Of a stretch of DNA of 44,666 nt, positions 39,767 through 44,666 are shown one piece after another. Each line of letters begins with the position of its first letter. Position 1 is the first letter of the stretch. Made by a program: the position numbers and the translations under genes. This DNA comes from Schwartzia sp. (in: firmicutes) (GTDB taxonomy: Bacteria; Bacillota; Negativicutes; Selenomonadales; Selenomonadaceae). The DNA is taken from positions 1-44,666 of the forward strand of contig JAFSWT010000066.1 in assembly GCA_017444395.1 (NCBI GenBank), given 5' to 3'. The notes below the pieces were generated by a model. The model saw nothing but the letters and a program-made list of their open reading frames with translations, made no database searches and was not told the DNA's origin.

Positions 39767-41696
39767 GCTTCTTGTCACCGGCCTCAAAAAGTCCTTCGGC
39801 ACGCTGGAGCTTTTCCGCGACGTGAGCTTCCGGCTTGCGAAGGGGGAGCGGGCCGGACTCGTGGGAGCCAACGGCGCGGGCAAGACGACGCTGATGCGCT
39901 GCATCCTGGGCGAGGAGGCATACGACGACGGGACGGTCCGCTTTGACGCGGCGGCGACGGTGGGATATGTGGAGCAGCAGGCGGCCCTCGGCCAAGGAAC
40001 GCTTTACGAGGAGTTCATGGGCGCGTTTTCCGACATCCGGCGTCTCGGCGACAGGAAGCGGGCCATGGAGGAGGAGATCGAGCGGAACGGCGCGGATGAG
40101 GAACGGCTTGCGGCTTACGGGCGGCTCGTGGAGCGATTCGAGCAGCTTGAGGGCTATGATTTCGAGAGCCGCATCCGGCGCGTGGCCTTCGGTCTCGGTT
40201 TCACGGACGGGGAGCTTTCCCAAAGCGTCGCCCATCTTTCGGGCGGACAGCGCACGAGGGTCTGTCTCGCCCGGGCGCTGCTCCGGGAGCCGGAGCTGCT
40301 TTTTCTCGACGAGCCGACGAACCATCTCGATATCCGCATGATCGAGTGGCTGGAGGGCTTTCTCGCCGCCTATGCCGGGGGCGTCCTGATTATCTCCCAC
40401 GACCGCTTTTTCCTCGACCGCGTGGCGACGAAGATCATCGAGCTCGAGCATCGGACGGCGACGACTTACGCGGGCAATTACACTTATTACCAGAAGGTGC
40501 GGGCGGCGCGGGACGAGGCGCTGCGCCGCGCCTACGAGAAACAGCAGGAGCAGATCCGCGCGACGGAGGAATACATCCGCCGCTACAAGGCGGGCATCAA
40601 GGCGAAGCAGGCCCGGGGGCGCCAGAGCCGACTGGATCGGCTGGAACGCATCGTGCTGCCGCCGGAGCGTGCGCGGTTCAAATATTTCGCCTTCCATCCG
40701 CCGGGCGAGTGTGCGGAGCGCGTGGCGGAGCTCGACGAGGTGTCGGCGGTTTTCGACGGGCATACGGTTTTCTCCCGGCTTTCGATGCTCATCCGCCGCG
40801 GGGACGGAGCGGCGCTTGTGGGACCGAACGGCGCGGGCAAGACGACGCTGCTGCGCATCCTGCTGGGGGAGCACTCGTCCCCGACGGGCAGCGTGAAGCT
40901 CGGCAGCCGCGTGAAGGCCGGATATTTTTCCCAGCAGCATGAGGGACTGCACAAGGACCGCACGGCGCTGGACGAAATCCTTTACGAATACGGGCTCGAC
41001 GAGGAGACGGCGCGGGATTATCTCGGCGCGTTCCTCTTCCGGGGCGATGAGGTCTATCGCGTCATCGGTGAGATGTCGGGCGGCGAGCAGTCGCGGCTGG
41101 CCTTCCTGAAGCTGATGCTGACGGGCGCGAACTTTCTCGTGCTGGACGAGCCGACGAACCATCTCGACATTCCGGCGAAGGAGGCCGTCGAGGAGGCGTT
41201 GATGGCCTTCCCGGGGACGTTTATCGTGGTGTCCCACGACCGCTATTTTCTCGACCGGGTGGCGAACCGCACCTTTGAGCTGGAGGACGGCCGGCTGACG
41301 GGCTACGAGGGCGGCTACAGCGCGTACCGTGAGAAAAAGGCGGCGCTGGCCCGGGAGGCCGAGGAAGAAAGAACAGAGGCAAAGCCCGCGCCTGTCCGTG
41401 AAAAGAAAGCACCGCCTGCGGCGCGCGGCGCGGCGCGTCCTAAGGACGCGGCAAAGGAAGCGCGCCGCGCGATCTCGGGCGTGAGCGATGAGAAGCGGGA
41501 GGAGCTTTTGCGCCGCGCAGAGGCGGAGCTGGCGATGGCTGAGGCGGAGCTCAGGCTCCTGGAGCATGAGATGAACGACCCGACGGCCCAGAGCGACCCC
41601 GGACGCAGCCGGGAGATTGCCGAGGCATACGCCGAGAAGGAAAGGGAAATCGAGCGGCGTTACGAGACGTGGGGCGCGTTGGCGGAAGAAGCATAA
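39759..41696 (+). CDS. ABC-F family ATPase (Uup/YdiF-type)
   Basis: A 645-residue protein with two ABC domains and no membrane domain, the ABC-F layout of ribosome-acting factors. Walker A GANGAGKTT and GPNGAGKTT, signatures LSGGQRTRVCLARA and MSGGEQSRLAFLKL, and Walker B LLFLDEPTNHLD and FLVLDEPTNHLD are all intact. The interdomain linker is about 240-305 (YQKVRAARDEALRRAYEKQQEQIRATEEYIRRYKAG). The C-terminal 120 residues form a charged, Ala-rich segment ending in a helical hairpin, as in Uup/YdiF. The subtype cannot be fixed by eye; antibiotic-resistance ABC-F is possible but less likely given this long tail. Confidence 0.92.
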   Translation: MSELLVTGLKKSFGTLELFRDVSFRLAKGERAGLVGANGAGKTTLMRCILGEEAYDDGTVRFDAAATVGYVEQQAALGQGTLYEEFMGAFSDIRRLGDRKRAMEEEIERNGADEERLAAYGRLVERFEQLEGYDFESRIRRVAFGLGFTDGELSQSVAHLSGGQRTRVCLARALLREPELLFLDEPTNHLDIRMIEWLEGFLAAYAGGVLIISHDRFFLDRVATKIIELEHRTATTYAGNYTYYQKVRAARDEALRRAYEKQQEQIRATEEYIRRYKAGIKAKQARGRQSRLDRLERIVLPPERARFKYFAFHPPGECAERVAELDEVSAVFDGHTVFSRLSMLIRRGDGAALVGPNGAGKTTLLRILLGEHSSPTGSVKLGSRVKAGYFSQQHEGLHKDRTALDEILYEYGLDEETARDYLGAFLFRGDEVYRVIGEMSGGEQSRLAFLKLMLTGANFLVLDEPTNHLDIPAKEAVEEALMAFPGTFIVVSHDRYFLDRVANRTFELEDGRLTGYEGGYSAYREKKAALAREAEEERTEAKPAPVREKKAPPAARGAARPKDAAKEARRAISGVSDEKREELLRRAEAELAMAEAELRLLEHEMNDPTAQSDPGRSREIAEAYAEKEREIERRYETWGALAEEA

Positions 41697-41732
41697 AGCG
41701 CGCGGGATATTGAGGAAAGGTGAGGCGTCGGT

Positions 41733-43889
41733 ATGGAAACCTTGGCGGGCGTTGTGGAGAGCCTTGTCTTCTCCAGCGAGGACGGGCGTTTTTCCGTATT
41801 CCGGGTCGTGCCCGACGGCCAAAGCGGGCGCGTGACGGCGACGGTTTCCTCGGCGCCCCCCCTGGTCGGTCAGCAGGTGGAGCTGCAGGGCGACTGGGTC
41901 GAGCATCCGCGCTTCGGCTCGCAGTTCAAGGCGACGCATATCCGTGTGGCCGCCCCGACGAGCGCGGAAGGCATCCTGCGTTTCCTCGCCTCGGGGGCTG
42001 TGGCGGGCATCGGCCCTGCCATGGCGCAGCGTGTCGTCGCGCGCTTCGGGGAGCACGCCCTCGACGTGATCGAGAACGAGCCCCATAAGCTCCTTGATGT
42101 GCCCGGCATCGGAAAGAAGACGGCGAAAAAAATCCACGAATCGTATCAGGAGCAGTCCGAGCTCAAGGAAGTCATGCTTTGGCTGGAAACTCACGGCGTT
42201 TCTGGCGCATACGGCGCACGCATCTACAAACAGTACGGTTCCTTTGCGCTTGATATTTTGGAACGGGAGCCGTACCGCCTCGCCTCCGACGTGAAGGGGA
42301 TCGGCTTTCGGACGGCGGACGCCATCGCCATGGCGTCCGGGGTCGAGCCGGACGACCCGGAGCGTATCGCGGCGGGAATCGATTACGCCCTGGAGGGTGT
42401 CGCGTCGGCGGGCCATGCCTGCGTGCCGGAGGAATGGCTCCTGCGGGAGGCGTCCCGCGCCCTCGGTGTCGGGCGTGAACCGGTGTGCGATGCCCTTCGC
42501 GGGGCCATGGAGAGCGAGCGGCTCTATTGCGAGACGGTGGGCGGGGAGACGATGGTCTATCCGCCCATGCTTTACGCGGCGGAGACGGAGGTTGCAGAAC
42601 GTCTCCGTGACCTTGCCGCGAGGGCGGACGTCTTCTCGGTGGACGACCCGGAGATCCTTGCCCGCGAATGGGAGCGCGCCGACGGTCTCACGCTTTCGGA
42701 CGGGCAGCGCCAGGCGATAACGGCGGCGCTCAGGCACGGCGTGTTCGTGCTGACCGGCGGCCCCGGCACGGGCAAGACCACCGTTGTGCGCGGCATGATC
42801 GCCGTCCTCGAAGGCCTCGGGCTCACCGTCCGCCTCGGCGCCCCCACGGGCCGCGCCGCGAAACGTCTCGGAGAAGCCACGGGACGCAAGGCCTCCACCG
42901 TTCATCGTATGCTGGAGGCGCAGGGCAGCGACGAGGAGGTCGTCTTCGCTCGGGACGAGGAGGAACCTCTGGAGGCGGACGTCATTATATTAGATGAAGT
43001 CTCCATGATGGACATCGTCCTGATGCAGCATTTCCTCGCGGCGGCGCCGCGCGGCTGCCATGTCATCCTCGTGGGGGACGTGGACCAGCTCCCCTCCGTG
43101 GGGCCGGGGGCTGTGCTGGCCGACATCCTGCGCTCCGAGGCACTTCCCTGCGTGCGCCTCACCGAGATTTTCCGGCAGGCGGATACGAGTCTCATCGTGC
43201 GGAACGCGCACGCCATTAACGCGGGACGGATGCCCGTCTGCGCCGACGGCGGCGCCTTCGAGTTCCGCGAGACGGCATCGGAGGAGGCGACTGCGGCGGA
43301 GATCGTTCGCCTCTGCGCCGAGGAGCTGCCCGCCGAGGGCATCGATCCGCTGCGTGACGTACAGGTGCTTTCGCCGATGCATCGCCTCTCCTGCGGCATC
43401 GACCGGCTGAACCGGCTTCTGCAGGATGCCCTGAACCCGCCTGCGCCTTACCTGGCCGAGCGCGCGGCAGGCAACTTCACTTACAGGGTCGGGGACAAGG
43501 TGATGCAGATCAGGAACGATTACGAGAAGGGCGTATTCAACGGAGATGTGGGATTCGTCGAGGCCATGGATGAGAAGAAGCTGCTCGTGCGGTACGGCGA
43601 CGAGCTCACCGCCGAGTACGAGCGGGAGGAGATGGGCGAGCTTCAGCCTGCCTACGCCATGAGCGTCCACAAAAGCCAGGGCAGCGAATATCCCGTCGTC
43701 CTTCTGCCATTGGTGCCAGGCCATCATATCATGCTTCAGCGGAACCTTCTCTATACGGCCGTGACGCGCGCGAGAGAGCGCGTCATCCTGCTGGGCAGCC
43801 GCCGGGCACTCCGCGCCGCCGTCGAGAACGACCGCACGCGCCGCCGTTACACGCTGCTGGCGGCGCGGCTGGCGGGGACGCTCGAATGA
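41733..43889 (+). CDS. recD2: RecD2-type ATP-dependent DNA helicase
   Basis: A 718-residue superfamily 1B 5'-3' helicase of the RecD2 class, which works without RecBC. The N-terminal OB-like and helix-hairpin-helix parts (about 1-200; LASGAVAGIGPAMAQRVV, PGIGKKTAKKI, KGIGFRTADAIA) are followed by motor motifs GGPGTGKTT, GAPTGRAAKRL, ILDEVSMMD, VGDVDQLPSVGPG and LTEIFRQA. The final domain has YAMSVHKSQGSEYPVVLLPL. ATG 41733 lies 36 bases after the ABC-F gene. Its stop overlaps the comFC start (ATGA). Confidence 0.96.
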   Translation: METLAGVVESLVFSSEDGRFSVFRVVPDGQSGRVTATVSSAPPLVGQQVELQGDWVEHPRFGSQFKATHIRVAAPTSAEGILRFLASGAVAGIGPAMAQRVVARFGEHALDVIENEPHKLLDVPGIGKKTAKKIHESYQEQSELKEVMLWLETHGVSGAYGARIYKQYGSFALDILEREPYRLASDVKGIGFRTADAIAMASGVEPDDPERIAAGIDYALEGVASAGHACVPEEWLLREASRALGVGREPVCDALRGAMESERLYCETVGGETMVYPPMLYAAETEVAERLRDLAARADVFSVDDPEILAREWERADGLTLSDGQRQAITAALRHGVFVLTGGPGTGKTTVVRGMIAVLEGLGLTVRLGAPTGRAAKRLGEATGRKASTVHRMLEAQGSDEEVVFARDEEEPLEADVIILDEVSMMDIVLMQHFLAAAPRGCHVILVGDVDQLPSVGPGAVLADILRSEALPCVRLTEIFRQADTSLIVRNAHAINAGRMPVCADGGAFEFRETASEEATAAEIVRLCAEELPAEGIDPLRDVQVLSPMHRLSCGIDRLNRLLQDALNPPAPYLAERAAGNFTYRVGDKVMQIRNDYEKGVFNGDVGFVEAMDEKKLLVRYGDELTAEYEREEMGELQPAYAMSVHKSQGSEYPVVLLPLVPGHHIMLQRNLLYTAVTRARERVILLGSRRALRAAVENDRTRRRYTLLAARLAGTLE

Positions 43890-44614
43890 ACGCGCCGCAA
43901 ACTTTCGGGGCGATGGGTGAAGAAAGCGGTTTTTTGGCGTCGATGCAAAAAGCGATGGCCCCCGTCCTCGATTTTCTCTTCCCGCCGCACTGTCCGGCCT
44001 GCGACGCCTATGTCGAGACACGGGGCGCGTGGTGCGCCGCCTGTCTGGCCAATGCGCTCCGCATCCGACGGCTGCCGCTGTCCGGGGCGCATCGCAAGGT
44101 CATCGACGAGGCGTGGGCCTTCGGCGTCTATCAGGGCGCGCTGCGCTCGCTCCTCCTGCCTCTGAAATTCAAGGGACGTACGGATGGGCTTCCCGCTCTC
44201 GGGACCTTCCTGCGTGCGGCGGACGAGAAGCTGCCGCGGGCGGCGTGGATGCCCGGTATCGCCGTGCCTGTGCCGCTCTTCCCGAAAAAGGAGAAGACTC
44301 GGGGCTATAACCAGACAGAGCTGATCTTCCGCGCGTGGCTGGAGGCGGACGGCTGGACATGGCGGCGCGCGCTCCTAAGGACGCGCATGACGGAGCCCCA
44401 GTACGGGCTCGACGCTGTGGGACGAGCCGCAAACGTCCGGGACGCTTTCACGGTCTCGGATGATGAGGCGCGGGAAGCGATCGCCGGACGCCCCGTCCTG
44501 CTGCTCGACGATATCTTCACCACGGGCTCGACGCTGGCCGAATGCGCCCGCGTCTTAAAGAAGGCCGGGGCGGAGTCCGTCGTCGAATGGGTCCTCGCCA
44601 GCGATCGGGACTGA
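43886..44614 (+). CDS. ComF family protein (phosphoribosyltransferase-like, ComFC)
   Basis: A 242-residue protein. A zinc-ribbon-type start (CPACDAYVETRGAWCAAC, about residues 36-53) leads to a phosphoribosyltransferase fold with the ComF motif AVPVPLFPKKEKTRGYNQTELIF and the PRPP-loop VLLLDDIFTTGSTLAECARVLKKAGA. In competent bacteria ComFC helps single-stranded DNA after uptake; in others its role is less clear. The second start ATG 43913 is possible, but ATG 43886 shares ATGA with recD2 and keeps the coupling. Confidence 0.92.
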   Translation: MNAPQTFGAMGEESGFLASMQKAMAPVLDFLFPPHCPACDAYVETRGAWCAACLANALRIRRLPLSGAHRKVIDEAWAFGVYQGALRSLLLPLKFKGRTDGLPALGTFLRAADEKLPRAAWMPGIAVPVPLFPKKEKTRGYNQTELIFRAWLEADGWTWRRALLRTRMTEPQYGLDAVGRAANVRDAFTVSDDEAREAIAGRPVLLLDDIFTTGSTLAECARVLKKAGAESVVEWVLASDRD

Positions 44615-44634
44615 TCGCTGGCGCGCATTTTGTT
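44596..44634 (+). terminator. Terminator after comFC
   Basis: A perfect 11-base-pair stem (44596-44606 with 44613-44623) includes the last codons and stop of comFC, followed by an ATTTTGTTT stretch. The remaining 32 bases of the window are AT-rich with no visible gene. Confidence 0.8.
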
Positions 44635-44666
44635 TATCTGTTATTTCAAAAAAATATCATATTAGA

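Noticed and set aside
39735..42905. 1056-codon open frame on the minus strand
   Set aside because: Spans the antisense of LCP, ABC-F and recD2, all of which are well supported; composition is Arg/His/Leu-rich shadow type.

Overview
The window reads as chromosome of a high-GC, diderm (outer-membrane) Firmicute, most likely class Negativicutes. Evidence for the Firmicute side: mltG-trmR-U32 peptidase, aroQ-pepP-efp, Asp23/Gls24, yacL-ispD-ispF, a CIRCE-controlled groESL, a Firmicute-type BirA operator, LytR-CpsA-Psr, RecD2 and ComFC. Evidence for an outer membrane: a full-length classical autotransporter with a C-terminal beta-barrel ending in Phe (12865-15408). DapL (LL-diaminopimelate aminotransferase) points to meso-DAP peptidoglycan. 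Genus is not resolved. No tRNA, rRNA, CRISPR array, insertion sequence or prophage gene was seen.

Layout. 1-2.1 kb: 3' half of a histidine acid phosphatase, then rarA. 2.3-6.5 kb, minus strand: ftsE-ftsX-M23 endopeptidase (EnvC-like)-S41 protease, a division/cell-wall operon. 6.9-12.8 kb, plus strand: mltG-trmR-trhP-acyP-aroQ-pepP-efp-asp23. 12.9-19.3 kb: autotransporter, a membrane diguanylate cyclase, and a convergent response regulator-GGDEF-EAL protein. 19.5-22.3 kb, minus strand: bioY-bioD-bioA behind a BirA operator. 22.4-25.5 kb: a secreted hypothetical protein, a NYN-LOTUS protein and a DUF697 GTPase. 25.6-27.7 kb: an inverted-repeat element and structured leader, then mutY and two small genes. 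27.7-29.2 kb, minus strand: a two-subunit UxaA-family hydrolase. 29.4-30.8 kb: a SHOCT protein and a two-gene unit coding a small protein plus a retropepsin-like (DTGA) protein. 30.9-32.1 kb: dapL. 32.4-36 kb: yacL-ispD-ispF and a membrane-anchored hypothetical. 36.1-38.2 kb: CIRCE-groES-groEL. 38.4-44.6 kb: LCP protein, ABC-F ATPase, recD2 and comFC in a tightly overlapped run.

How the parts fit: much of the window serves the envelope and its upkeep (FtsEX-linked hydrolysis, MltG, LCP ligase, DapL, autotransporter). Translation and tRNA quality are the second theme (TrmR/TrhP, EF-P, ABC-F), with genome maintenance third (RarA, MutY, RecD2). Local c-di-GMP synthesis and breakdown sit directly beside the autotransporter. 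The least explained parts are the 30.1-30.8 kb retropepsin-like pair, the 25.6-25.74 kb inverted-repeat element, the mutually exclusive hairpins between yacL and ispD, and the NYN-LOTUS/GTPase pair.
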